Below are positions 11,951 to 22,453 of a DNA stretch of 64,000 nt, piece after piece (position 1 is the first letter of the stretch; each line of letters begins with the position of its first letter). Under the pieces are notes generated by a model, which had not been told where the DNA came from, made no database searches, and saw only the letters and a program-made list of their open reading frames with translations. The DNA is from Owenia fusiformis (taxonomy: Eukaryota; Annelida; Polychaeta; Sabellida; Oweniidae), in NCBI GenBank assembly GCA_903813345.2, contig CAIIXF020000010.1, positions 22,765,181 through 22,829,180 on the forward strand, given 5' to 3'. The position numbers and the translations under genes are program-made.

Positions 11951-12076
11951 GTGACTACTGGAAGGATATGTTCAGCTCCACCATGAGCTCAACCTTCAAA
12001 GGGATCCATTCAGGCTGCCAGATGACCATAAGAGATATAGCTTTAGAGCAATATATGATGTCTCCTTTTAATGAAG
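11951..12076 (+). CDS. IRF: IRF gene, candidate 126-nt exon
   Basis: Acceptor GTGATCCCAG, donor AAG|GTGATT. Phase 1 in and out fits both neighbours, giving Gly then 41 codons without stop: DYWKDMFSSTMSSTFKGIHS, then GCQMTIRDIALEQYMMSPFN and E. Its composition is protein-like and unlike the surrounding intron. It could be part of the activation or dimerisation region. Being 42 codons and symmetric in phase, it can be skipped without changing frame. I recognise no domain. The exon rests on splice sites, phase and composition only. Confidence 0.6.
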
Positions 12077-12288
12077 GTGATTATTGCATGTCTTCCTCTT
12101 GCATCATGCTCTTGTAATGCCCCCTCCCCCTCCAACTTACGTACATTGTGTCTAGCAACTAATAATCACATGTCTAACAACCTCATCATGACTTGTCTAC
12201 TTTTTTATTCATTGAAGGTTAATTAATATTGCATTCTTTTCTCTCGTTTTGTATCAAGCTTCCCCCAAACTTATACTTGAGCTAATTA

Positions 12289-14580
12289 ATGTCTAGCAGT
12301 ATTATCATGTCTAGCAGTTTAGTCATGTCTAGTGACATAGGAATGTTTAGCAGTATAATCATGTATAGCAGTTTAGTCATGTCTAATGACACAGGAATGT
12401 TTAACAGTATTATCATATATAGCAGTTTAGTCATGTCTAGTGACATAGGAATGTTTAGCAGTGTAATCATGTATAGCAGTTTAGTCATGTCCAGTGACAT
12501 AGGAATGTTTAGCACTATAATCATGTATAGCAGTTTAGTCATGTCTAGTAACATAGGAATGTTTAGCAGTATAATCATGTATAGCACTTTAGTCATGTCT
12601 AATGACACAGGAATGTTTAGCAGTATTATCATGTATAGCAGTTTAGTCATGTCTAGTGACATAGGAATGTTTAGCAGTATTATCATATATAGCAGTTTAG
12701 TCATGTCTAGTGACATATGAATGTTTAGCAGTATAATCATGTATAGCAGTTTAGTCATGTCTAGTGACATAGGAATGTTTATAGCAGTTTAGTCATGTCT
12801 AGTGACATAGGAATGTTTAGCAGTATTATCATGTATAGCAGTTTAGTCATGTCTAGTAACATGGAAATGTTTAGCAGTATAATCATGTATAGCAGTTTAG
12901 TCATGTATTGTGACATAGGAATGTTTAGCAGTATTATCATGTATAGCAGTTTAGTCATGTCTAGTGACATAGGAATGTTTAGCAGTATAATCATGTATAG
13001 CAGTCTAGTCAAATCTAGTGACATAGGAATGTTTAGCAGTATTATCATGTATAGCAGTTTAGTCATGTCTAGTGACATAAGAATGTTTAGCAGTGTAATC
13101 ATGTATAGCAGTTTAGTCATGTCTAGTGACATAGGAATGTTTAGCAGTATTATCATGTATCAGTAGTATCATGTATCATCCGTGGGCATTACACATTTAT
13201 ATTTCATTTTTGTACTTAAGTAATTTGTAGTTATTTGTATGCTTTGTATATGACCCCTGATGGGGATTGAAATACAATAAAGCTAATAAATTTGTATAGC
13301 AGTTTAGTCATGTCTAGTGACATAGGAATGTTTAGCAGTATAATCATGTATAGCAGTTTAGTCATGTCTAGTGACATAGGAATGTTTAGCAGTATAATCA
13401 TGTATAGCAGTTTAGTCATGTCTAGTGACATGGGAATGTTTAGCAGTATTATCATATATAGCAGTTTAGTCATGTCTAGTGACATAGGAATGTTTAGCAG
13501 TATAATCATGTATAGCAGTTTAGTCATGTCTAGTGACATAAGAATGTTTAGCAGTATAATCATGTATAGCAGTTTAGTCATGTCTAGTGACATAGGAATG
13601 TTTAGCAGTATAATCATGTATAGCAGTTTAGTCATGTCTAGTGACATGGGAATGTTTAGCAGTATTATCATATATAGCAGTTTAGTCATGTCTAGTGACA
13701 TGGGAATGTTTAGCAGTATAATCATGTATAGCAGTTTAGTCATGTCTAGTGACATGGGAATGTTTAGCAGTATAATCATATATAGCAGTTTAGTCATGTA
13801 TTGTGACATAGGAATGTTTAGCAGTATTATCATGTATAGCAGTCTAGTCATGTCTAGTGACATAGGAATGTTTAGCAGTATTATCATGTATAGCAGTTTA
13901 GTCATGTCTAGTGACATGGGAATGTTTAGCAGTATTATCATATATAGCAGTTTAGTCATGTATTGTGACATAGGAATGTTTAGCAGTATTATCATGTATA
14001 GCAGTCTAGTCATGTCTAGTGACATAGGAATGTTTAGCAGTATTATCATGTTTAGCAGTATTATCATGTATAACAGTTTAGTCATGTCCAGTGACATAAG
14101 AATGTTTAGCAGTATAATCATGTATAGCAGTTTAGTCATGTCTAGTGACATAAGAATGTTTAGCAGTAAAATCATGTATAGCAGTTTAGTCATGTCTAGT
14201 GACATAAGAATGTTTAGCAGTGTAATCATGTATAGCAGTTTAGTCATGTCTAGTGACATAGGAATGTTTAGCAGTATAATAATGTATAGCAGTTTAGTCA
14301 TGTCTAGTGACATAAGAATGTTTAGCAGTATAATCATGTATAGCAGTTTAGTCATGTCTAGTGACATAAAAATGTTTAGCAGTATAATCATGTATAGCAG
14401 TTTAGTCATGTCTAGTGACATAAGAATGTTTAGCGATATTATCATATATAGCAGTTTAGTCATGTCTAGTGACATAGGAATGTTTAGCGATATTATCATA
14501 TATAGCAGTTTAGTCATGTCTAGTGACATAGGAATGTTTAGCAGTATTATCATGCATAGCAGTGAAATCATGTCTAACTG
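12289..14580. repeat. 54-bp minisatellite, about 40 copies, in IRF intron
   Basis: The unit is three related 18-mers: ATGTATAGCAGTTTAGTC, ATGTCTAGTGACATAGGA and ATGTTTAGCAGTATAATC. Because 54 is divisible by 3 and lacks in-frame stops, both strands show long repetitive open frames; these are artefacts of the repeat, not genes. Degenerate 18-mers extend upstream (about 12145-12288). The array is interrupted at about 13160-13292. Confidence 0.95.
13160..13292 (+). mobile_element. Short 3'-truncated retroposon tail (LINE/SINE) inside the minisatellite
   Basis: About 130 bp unrelated to the satellite ends in TGACCCCTGATGGGGATTGA, then AATACAATAAAGC and AATAAA, the kind of 3' end carried by non-LTR retroposons in invertebrates (a short GC hairpin followed by an A-rich tail). 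Only the tail is present, as expected from 5' truncation. The exact family and target duplication are unresolved. Confidence 0.5.
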
Positions 14581-15441
14581 GAGTTAAATACTGCATGGCT
14601 TTCTCAAATCTGCCAAGGGTTGTGTTAATACCCAGGGATATTACCTATAATGGGCTAGAATGAAGTTGAGAGTATTAGCTTCGAAAGAAATTGTGACAAT
14701 TTACAGTATTTTTTGCTTTCATCATTCTAAGGCATGCCTTATACGGATAAAAGTCCAACAGTTTTGACTTTATTTTAGGCGACCCTTCAATTTTTAATAT
14801 TACCCCCTTTTCAATTCTAATGATTTGAACAATGCTGCATCTTGAAGCTTCAATAATCTTTATATTTGATCAGATAACTCAATTCCCCTTTTAGAAAATA
14901 AAATTGGGATTGTAAGATCGAGTCATCAATGGGATTTACGATTTTTAAGATCTAATTTCTTAGAATATGCATGCTCATATCATAACCATGTCTGGCCAAA
15001 CTCAACTGAGTTCTGTGTACATGTATATCATTCTAAGCCTGTCGATGGGAGTCTTAACACTTTACAGCTTTTTACAGTCTAATCATTTATAACTATCTAA
15101 TCTAGTCAAAATCTAACCCAGCCCAACAGTCTAAGATCACACCTAGTAGTCAATAAACCAACCCCATGTCTAACATTCTATATAATATAAATCAATCTTG
15201 AATCTCAAAATCTTTACAATTACCAACAAAAAACTCAGACTGTCTTCATTTACTTCAAATGCATACATTTATAAATAAACATGAAGAAAAGTGCTGCGCT
15301 GTTTGCTGATTGGTTGAAAGCAAAACTTGATTGACCAGAGAGCCAGAGGGTACTATATGTCAGTTAATCAATCAATCAATCAATTATCTTGGGGTAAAAT
15401 TAATTTCAAATTTGAAGAATGCAGTTACTATTTATTTACAG
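14581..15441. other. IRF intron after the minisatellite
   Basis: No exon recognised. Around 15060-15180 there are loose CTAATC / GTCTAA words that may be decayed satellite monomers. Confidence 0.35.
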
Positions 15442-15572
15442 ATATGGACGGCCAATCAGATACAAGTAGTGTTATGCTCCATAGCCCCAGTTCAAGTTCA
15501 AGGAGACCTAGTATAAGTGGAGAGTCTGATAATAGTGATAGAGGCAATAATGAAGATGATCTTATTGTTGAG
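15442..15572 (+). CDS. IRF: IRF gene, Ser-rich exon
   Basis: Acceptor TTTATTTACAG, donor GTAAAT. With the carried-over G it reads DMDGQSDTSSVMLHSPSSSS, then RRPSISGESDNSDRGNNEDD and LIVE, leaving in phase 0. The Ser/Asp/Glu-rich sequence has Ser-Pro sites and resembles an acidic regulatory linker. Several serines lie in acidic contexts suited to casein-kinase-type phosphorylation (inference). Confidence 0.8.
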
Positions 15573-16014
15573 GTAAATACAAACATTTGAATGTATGTAT
15601 GAAAGTCGATCATTCAAAGTGATCTAACTATATAACCCATCCAATGATGTTCTACTTTAAGTGGTTATAGATTAGCATATTTTTGTGCAAGTATTTTTCA
15701 CTTTTCGTCCTATTCAAAACTTCACCCCAGTTCAAAACCAATCCATAAAATTAGTATAAAACAACAAACACCATATTATATATAGAGAGCATTTATCTGT
15801 TTCTAAATTTGGGGAAAAGTGTATAACAACCCAAATCACTATAACTCAAAGTAAAGATTAAGTAATAAGTAAAAAAACACACAAAACACAACTATTTCAA
15901 TTTTCAATTTTATTTATTATACCATCGACCAAATAAAGGGTATTAGGCAAAAGTGCATACAGTAAATAAGTATATTATTGGTATTATTCTATTGCATAGA
16001 GAATTATTTTCCAG
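15573..16014. other. IRF intron
   Basis: AT-rich intron sequence; nothing else seen. Confidence 0.5.
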
Positions 16015-16327
16015 TTGGTTGATAGAATGAGAAGGGATTCTGAGACAGGGTCACCTACGAGGAGTTTAACATCCCCACCTTTACAGAGTGCCCACCTGCA
16101 GTTCTCAGAGTATTCTAGAGGCAGTGATGACAGCCCACCAATAATTCAAGAAGGCCCCAACAATTACCCAATGCCAAATCTTTACCAAAATGGACCCCTG
16201 GATCCATTCCCTCAACATCATAGTGCACCAAATTTTTCATCACAAAAGATGACAAATATGTTTGATGCTTTTCCGGACTTCTCCAACACACCGGAAATTC
16301 CAGTAACAGTTGATTTGCTTAATCCAG
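16015..16327 (+). CDS. IRF: IRF gene, Pro/Ser-rich exon
   Basis: Acceptor TTATTTTCCAG; donor AG|GTAAAA. Enters in phase 0, leaves in phase 1. It reads LVDRMRRDSETGSPTRSLTS, then PPLQSAHLQFSEYSRGSDDS and a Pro/Asn/Gln-rich stretch with FDAFPDFSNTPEIPVTVDLL near the end. It lacks the long IAD1 fold of IRF3-9, consistent with the IRF1/2 side of the family. The aromatic/acidic FDAFPDF cluster is a plausible activation patch (inference). Retaining the next intron would continue the frame to 16785, which I take as chance. Confidence 0.85.
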
Positions 16328-17034
16328 GTAAAAAATTTTATTTTTATTATTTTTTATTATTGTTTCACAATAGGGAGGTTAAGTTAGCACTTTTTAAAGA
16401 ACTCAATTTGAACATGTTCAATTGTTATGGTGCCCTGATAACTAGTTCAACCCCTCAGCTCTGGCTGAGCCTAAAAAAGGTAATTCAAACAATTAATAAC
16501 TCAGTCATTCAGCATAGGTTTAACATCATATTTGACACAATTAACCTCATTCAGTATTCTTTCCTTCTGCTACATTTCATTGGTCTATCCTTCAACAGTC
16601 ATGATTTTGTGATTTTTATATATGGGGCTAATGCTTACAATAACAACCTTTCAAACATTGTAACAAGAGATAAGAAGGAAGATGAGAGCCATAGCACAAG
16701 ATGTCTGTGCTCCTGCAGCAGTGAACAACTACACCCTATATTACTACACCCTATATTATGTACCATATTAATCATAAGAGTTTAGGTATTCACAATTGAA
16801 CTTAATATTGTTTCAAACAGTAATCTTTTATAATTTTTGTTATATCCATATACAAGTAAGTGTAAATAGCAAATATACAAGTAAGTATAAATAGCAAATA
16901 TACAAGTAAGTATAAATAGCAAATATACAAGTACAAGTAAGTGTAAGTGGCAAATGTTTGCTAATTCTGACTCAATATGTAAGTAGATTTGAATAATTTG
17001 TTATGTTCATGTATATTAAATTGGTACTTTTCAG
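16328..17034. other. Last IRF intron
   Basis: AT-rich; it contains the 25-bp tandem repeat at 16850-16945 described separately. No exon seen. Confidence 0.5.
16850..16945 (+). repeat. 25-bp tandem repeat bearing repeated cryptic 5' splice sites
   Basis: Four copies of a unit near ACAAGTAAGTATAAATAGCA. Each copy contains CAAGTAAGT, close to the 5' splice-site consensus, 90-190 bp upstream of the last coding exon. Confidence 0.75.
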
Positions 17035-17288
17035 TTGAAACAACACATGTAACTATGGAGGACCATACATATACCAATCTTGCACCAGTAACCACACAAA
17101 CAATGGCAGGACTTCAGCCAATGGCACAACATTACACAAACTCAATACAAGTGCAAGAAGGGCCTAGGGTCATGGCAGAGACTATACCATCACCACGGGA
17201 TCATTTTTTAGCTGCAATGCAGGTCGATGACAATACTACATGGTCTTATCAAGACAATCAACAGGACTCTATTGCAAAACATACTTGA
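17035..17288 (+). CDS. IRF: IRF gene, terminal coding exon with stop
   Basis: Acceptor TACTTTTCAG. With the carried-over G it reads VETTHVTMEDHTYTNLAPVT, then TQTMAGLQPMAQHYTNSIQV and ends QQDSIAKHT before TGA at 17286-17288. It is Gln/Thr-rich, typical of a transactivation tail, with no IAD domain recognisable. The exons in the window sum to 415 codons; with the missing N-terminal DBD half (about 50 residues) the protein would be about 465 residues. A polyadenylation signal follows 67 bp later. Confidence 0.85.
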
Positions 17289-17354
17289 GAATCTGAAAGT
17301 CTAGCATTTCTTCCAATTTTTAGAGGAAATATTACACAATTTAATTTTCTATAA

Positions 17355-17360
17355 AATAAA
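17355..17360 (+). terminator. Candidate poly(A) signal of the IRF gene
   Basis: AATAAA 67 bp after the stop codon. It is the first canonical signal, but the region is very AT-rich, so further downstream sites are possible. Confidence 0.4.
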
Positions 17361-19851
17361 AATGTAAAATACAAGAGCAAAAAGCAATTGCATACTCAAA
17401 ATGTGTAAAAATTCAGGAAATTATACAGTTTCTCCATGCAAATCAAAAATATAGAAAAGCAGATTGAGAAAAGCCAAGCCTTATATTGATAATTGGATCT
17501 CTCCACTATAAGTAAACTTCTCAACTGTGATAGGAAGATGTGAACAAAGGGGAATGGGTCTCATATATAATAGACCTATTTTGAGTTCAATGGAAAAAAT
17601 ATTAATTAGCGATAGAGATACTTACTTCAGCTATGTACATGTGTTCATTGTTCAATCAACAAATACATTTATATAAAGTGGGTCGAGTAAATGCTGAAGT
17701 GCAATTTTACTACTGAATGAGATTGAAGGAGATAGTGGAAAAGTAAAGTGAATGGCTTATATCTAGTGAACACATTTCTATTAACTTATGCATCAAAACT
17801 CTCTCTGTACTGAACACCTACATAGAGAGAGTATATTTTTGTCACTCCTAAGGTGATTACTATGTACAGATTTTTCTTGTATTGTACTATACTTGTATTC
17901 TACCTTACACATATGATATATATTTTCCGCAGTTATTCTACACTTAGGCTAGAGTTACTAAACAAATGTTAAGCAATAGTGTTTTCTTATTTAACAAAAC
18001 ACAAATGGATGAGATATTACCTGAATCAATTCATTTTCCATATAAATGCCAATTGGAGGTCATCATTGTTATTAGTAGTTTAAGATAAAGAAGATGCTAA
18101 ACATGTTTACTACTCTAGCCTAAAAATGTACATAAACTGTAAATAAGTTTTGTTTATATAAGCTTGTACAATCCTCAGCAATAATTACTTATTGAAGCAC
18201 CATGTCTTTAACAGCTTACCAACTTCTCTTCTGCCCTTATGCAAATAAGTATGAGAATAATTAGAAAGATAACAAGGGGAGGGGGCACATCCCAAGGTAC
18301 CAAGATTAAACATTGAAGTAACCACAAGTAAACCTGACTTTTTATCACAATGCAGTATTAGAAACATAGATCTCATCAGCCCATGTTTACCTAATCTCAC
18401 TCCATATATGTATTGCAGATCTCATTAACCCATGTCTCTAAGAATTTTTCGCTCCAAGCTTCTCAGGTTTTGTCAACCCATGTTTCTCAGACTTCGTCAC
18501 CTTCCATGTTTCAAAAATCTTAAGCACCTCATGTTATGGAGATTTTCCTTCATCGTTTTTTCATATTTTATCATCTCACATTCCTCATCAACCCATGTTT
18601 CTCATATTTTGTCACCTTAGTGTTTCAAAAATTTTAAGCACCTCATGTTTTGGAGATTTTTTCACTCCATATTTTTCATACATTAACAACTCATGTTTCT
18701 CAGATCTCACCACCCTGTTTTCCACATGGGTCTATATCTCTTAATATCTTCAGTATTAAAGATGAATATATTAATTTTCATACATTGGAAGTTCAGTTCT
18801 AATAAATAAAGAACGGAGTAATAAATAAAATGGCAATTTTGCATTTTAAGCTTATCCCATCTTGGATGGATTATATACAGTATTAATAGCCATATAATTT
18901 ACATACCTTCATAAATACTATATTACCATTCACTCATTACATTATTGTATATAACTAAAAAGTATAAGATAATAATATATAGCAGTTTGTTTGAAGAGTA
19001 ACTTTGAGGATCTATATCTCTAAATATATTTTCCTCAAAGATACTCTCCACGCATTCTGCTACCCGGTGTGCCATACAAACATTTCCATACAAACATTGT
19101 TAAAGGGGCTATTGCTTTAACATGTCTATTCATTTCATTGATCTTTTGATAAATGACACGCATGTATGTAATATGCTGTAAATAGTCTTAGAAAGTAGCA
19201 ATTTATTAGTCATGCATCATGTCTCTGAACTCATCCTACCCCTCCTTAGTTCTTTTTGGGGATCTTGGAGGGATTCAAATGCTTGATGCAAGACTATCAA
19301 TTTATGATATGTTAAAATAGTGCCATATTTTACATGGTATTTATCTATAATACAGCTTCATTGCACCTTTATATTATTGTACATATACAATTGTATGTAT
19401 TGTACTATATATTTACAATAAGAGTTTGTCTTACCCAGATGAAGGTTATATCTGGAGACAGATATGGAAGAGAAAAACAGATTATTAAAAATGATTTTTT
19501 TGAAAAAAATATATTCATATTTAAAACAAGATCTTACATAGGCAATAAAAGCTTCTAGAAATCCAATTGGTCTGATACAAACCTTCCAACTATCCTTGGA
19601 TACATTGTTTTAGAAGTGTCATTTTTAGTACACAAATGAACATTTTACAGGACCTATTCAACAAAATGCAATGAATAAAGTAGTACTTAGTATGAAACAT
19701 ATGGTTAGGCAAATGTAAAAGATACTGGATGATATAAACTCTCAAAAACTCAAGTATATTTTTGCTGTATTTCAGAATGTATCATTTTTAACAGGTATAA
19801 TAAAAAGAAATGAAGAAATAGGCCCTGGTTGAAGTGCTTATATTTTGAAAT
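17361..19851. other. Intergenic / possible extended 3' UTR
   Basis: No gene recognised. At about 18415-18720 a degenerate tandem series repeats AACCCATGTTTCTCA and TTTTAAGCACCTCATGTT type phrases several times. The remainder is plain AT-rich sequence. Confidence 0.4.
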
Positions 19852-20058
19852 TTGAAATCTCTGGAGGCTTTATGCCAAATTACTGTATATGTAGAGCTTC
19901 TAGAGGACAGAGTTTTTTATCCTGAAGAACCCAAAAGATGTTTGAATGCAAAATCACCTGTAACTTGCAGTGCCCCTATCGACATTGGTATGCGATTTTG
20001 GTATTTTAACAATGAACAGAATAAAATTTTCAGTCATATAAAACGCTATAAATCATAA
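19852..20058 (+). pseudogene. Possible Kunitz-domain-like relic
   Basis: An open frame of 68 codons contains CLNAKSPVTCSAPIDIGMRF followed by WYFNNEQNKIFSHI. The order Cys-x-x-Pro-x-x-x-Gly ... Arg-x-Trp-Tyr-Phe-Asn ... Phe resembles BPTI/Kunitz inhibitor domains. Most of the six expected cysteines are missing, including the one normally next to the reactive site and those of the C-terminal helix. If related, it is decayed. No start or splice context supports expression. Chance similarity is quite possible. Confidence 0.3.
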
Positions 20059-20512
20059 AATCTCGGTCTTTATTCCTTAATTCAAATTGCAAAAATGGGG
20101 AAAATGTTAAAATTATCCCAAATAATAAAAATGGCAACCATATTTATAAAGTAAAGAATGATGTGAGCCAAAAATATTCTATAATTGAAACAATTTTTTG
20201 TAAAGCCCACTCGCTGGGTCTGATTCTCCCTTTAATACTCCTGAGTCACTCACTTTTAAAAAAATCTGCCAACGTCTATACTGATGGTGCAAGGAACATA
20301 TCAAAACATATTTGGGGGATTCTAGAGTAACAAATATTGATATTTTGTATTGACTTCCTTGTCATGTTTTTCCTATTGCATAATAGCTGTCATTTGTATT
20401 TTTCAAATAATATTATGTAATGCACATTTACTATGTACTTATTTTTGTAAATAATAAATATAAAAACAATAGATTCAAATTATGAGTCTTTTGTTTTGTA
20501 AATAATTAACCA
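20059..20512. other. Intergenic, no feature seen
   Basis: AT-rich sequence without recognisable exon or repeat. Confidence 0.4.
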
Positions 20513-21098
20513 GGAGTCCGTTTTTGTACCATTCGTAGTAATGAACGTTCGCAATTCGTAAATATTTAAAAAGTTGCGAATGAGTTACGAATTTGTAAAG
20601 TTTGTAAAATGGACCATTTTTGTATGCTTTCGTAAGTCATTCGTAATTTTTAATTGTTTAGAGCTAGATTTATGAATGGGTTGATGGCATATTCCACCGT
20701 TGTCAGGACAGATAGTACATCAAACAGGGTTTATTAAAATAATAAAACCAAAGTCATACAATAAGAACTTTATAACATGTATAAAAATAAAGATTCCATG
20801 AAAAATACTAAAACTAAAATATAGAAAAATGTTGATAATAAGTTGGTCACGGTGTTGACCTTTGTGGTCACTGATTTAGAATGACAAAACGTCACAAATC
20901 ACAATATAAATGAATAAATAAGAAGCCGTTGGCAAAGTTACGAAAGAGTTTGAGGTGCTATTAAATCTACGAACAAAAGCAAGCATGATGTCACTATTTT
21001 CATAGTTCATAACTTTACGAATCTTACGAAAATGCAACTTTATGAAATTCGCAAATTAAACAATGGACTTACGAACGGTACAAAAATGAGCTGATGAC
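20513..21098. mobile_element. Non-autonomous TIR element with subterminal TTCGTAA repeats
   Basis: The left end TCCGTTTTTGTACCATTCGT matches, inverted, a right end whose complement is CTCATTTTTGTACCGTTCGT. Inside both ends the word TTCGTAA or its variants recurs several times (GCGAATGAGTTACGAATTTG, TTTACGAATCTTACGAAAAT), as in transposase-binding subterminal arrays. Length about 585 bp, no coding capacity. No clear target duplication; superfamily unassigned. Confidence 0.6.
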
Positions 21099-21874
21099 CA
21101 TAAATCAATATTTTTGACAAACCAAAATTTATAACTGCAAGAAGTAACATCTTATCATAAAGCAGGGACTTGACAAAATGCTAATTTTTCTGGATTCTAT
21201 GCAGGATTTTAAACTCCTATTTGAGCCAGGCCACAGGAAAAGGGGTCTTATCACAGATTTTTTCAATATTCTGATTTTTTGTTTATCTTAGAAAAGCACA
21301 AATAGACCTTTCAAATGAGCCATGGCTTGTGTCTTAACAATTTTTCCTTGCATATATAAACCAATAAGTCGGATTTGAATTTGGCACATTTTCCTCTTAA
21401 TCTTGGGCACATTTTTGGCTCTGGAGCAAAATTTCAATTTTTGTGATAAGACCGGTTTTCTTATGGCCAGGCTCGTTTATTAAATCTTGTTTCTCCATTT
21501 AATCGCCATATGGAAGCCAGACATATGCTCAATATGTATTTGTTATAGTGATGCTAAGTGCAATGATAGCATCTATCATAGAACACATTAGGCTTTCATC
21601 AAGTCTGTGGTCCTTGTCCCATTCTCTATTCTCTACTTTTTCTTTTTAGGATTATATGGGAGGTTGGATTACCCTTTGTAAAGAGTTTCACTTTACATAT
21701 CTAAATGAAAGAGAACTTTTTCTCTATAGGTATAATTCTACTGCTAGTCTCTTGGTTTTAGGGTACCTGGTGTGGGGAATGGCAATGGAGGAGGGTGTAA
21801 TATGATGGAAGGCGTATAATAGGGAAACAGACTAAACAGCAAGTCAATCCTTTAAGAATATAACAATAGGTGTA
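21099..21874. other. Intergenic, no feature seen
   Basis: No exon or repeat recognised on either strand. Confidence 0.35.
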
Positions 21875-22453
21875 ATTCCTTGCCAGACCGTCTCTCTCCT
21901 AATATGGTAGCTATTACCATATATGTACTTACCATGATTAGCAAAACATGGACAATTGTTTTGATATAGTCAATATTGATCACTTAAAAATGTAGTGCTC
22001 AATTCCAGTAGACTGCCATCTTTTTAGATTTCACTCCGAAAGTGATGTCATCAACTCTCAACTTTGCATATATATAGGATGAGGTAAGAAGGAGGTATTG
22101 CAGAATTGCAAAACCAACTGAATATTCTTTTCAATTTTTTCTATGAGTTGATCCTTCTAAAAGCCCATTCTTTTATTTAAAGCTGAAAAGCTAAGAACCA
22201 TTTGTCAAGAAGTGATTTTATTATTCTTTCCTACACTGTTATAGGCAAATATTATAGTTAAGAGTCGATGACATCACTTCCTGAGTGAAATCTTAAAATA
22301 TGGCAACTTACTGGAGATGAACACACTACATTTTTAAATGATCAATATTGACTACATTAAAACGTTTCCTGTGTTTTGCTGAATATGGAAAGTATATATA
22401 TGATTATAGCTATCATATTAAGAGAGGAATGGTCTGGCCAGGAATGTCCCTTT
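21875..22453. mobile_element. Foldback element copy A
   Basis: About 210-bp inverted arms. The left arm has CTTGCCAGACC, then GTCAATATTGATCACTTAAA, AAGTGATGTCATCAACTCTC and ACTTTGCATATATATAGG. The right arm repeats these inverted (GAGTCGATGACATCACTTCC ... GGTCTGGCCAGGAATGTCCC). It shares both arms with 48497-49103 and one arm with 3205-3362. Noncoding; it could form a long hairpin. Confidence 0.8.

Noticed and set aside
12282-14587. Long open frames on both strands (up to ~446 codons)
   Set aside because: They are translations of the 54-bp minisatellite, whose period is divisible by three and free of stops. Composition is purely repetitive.
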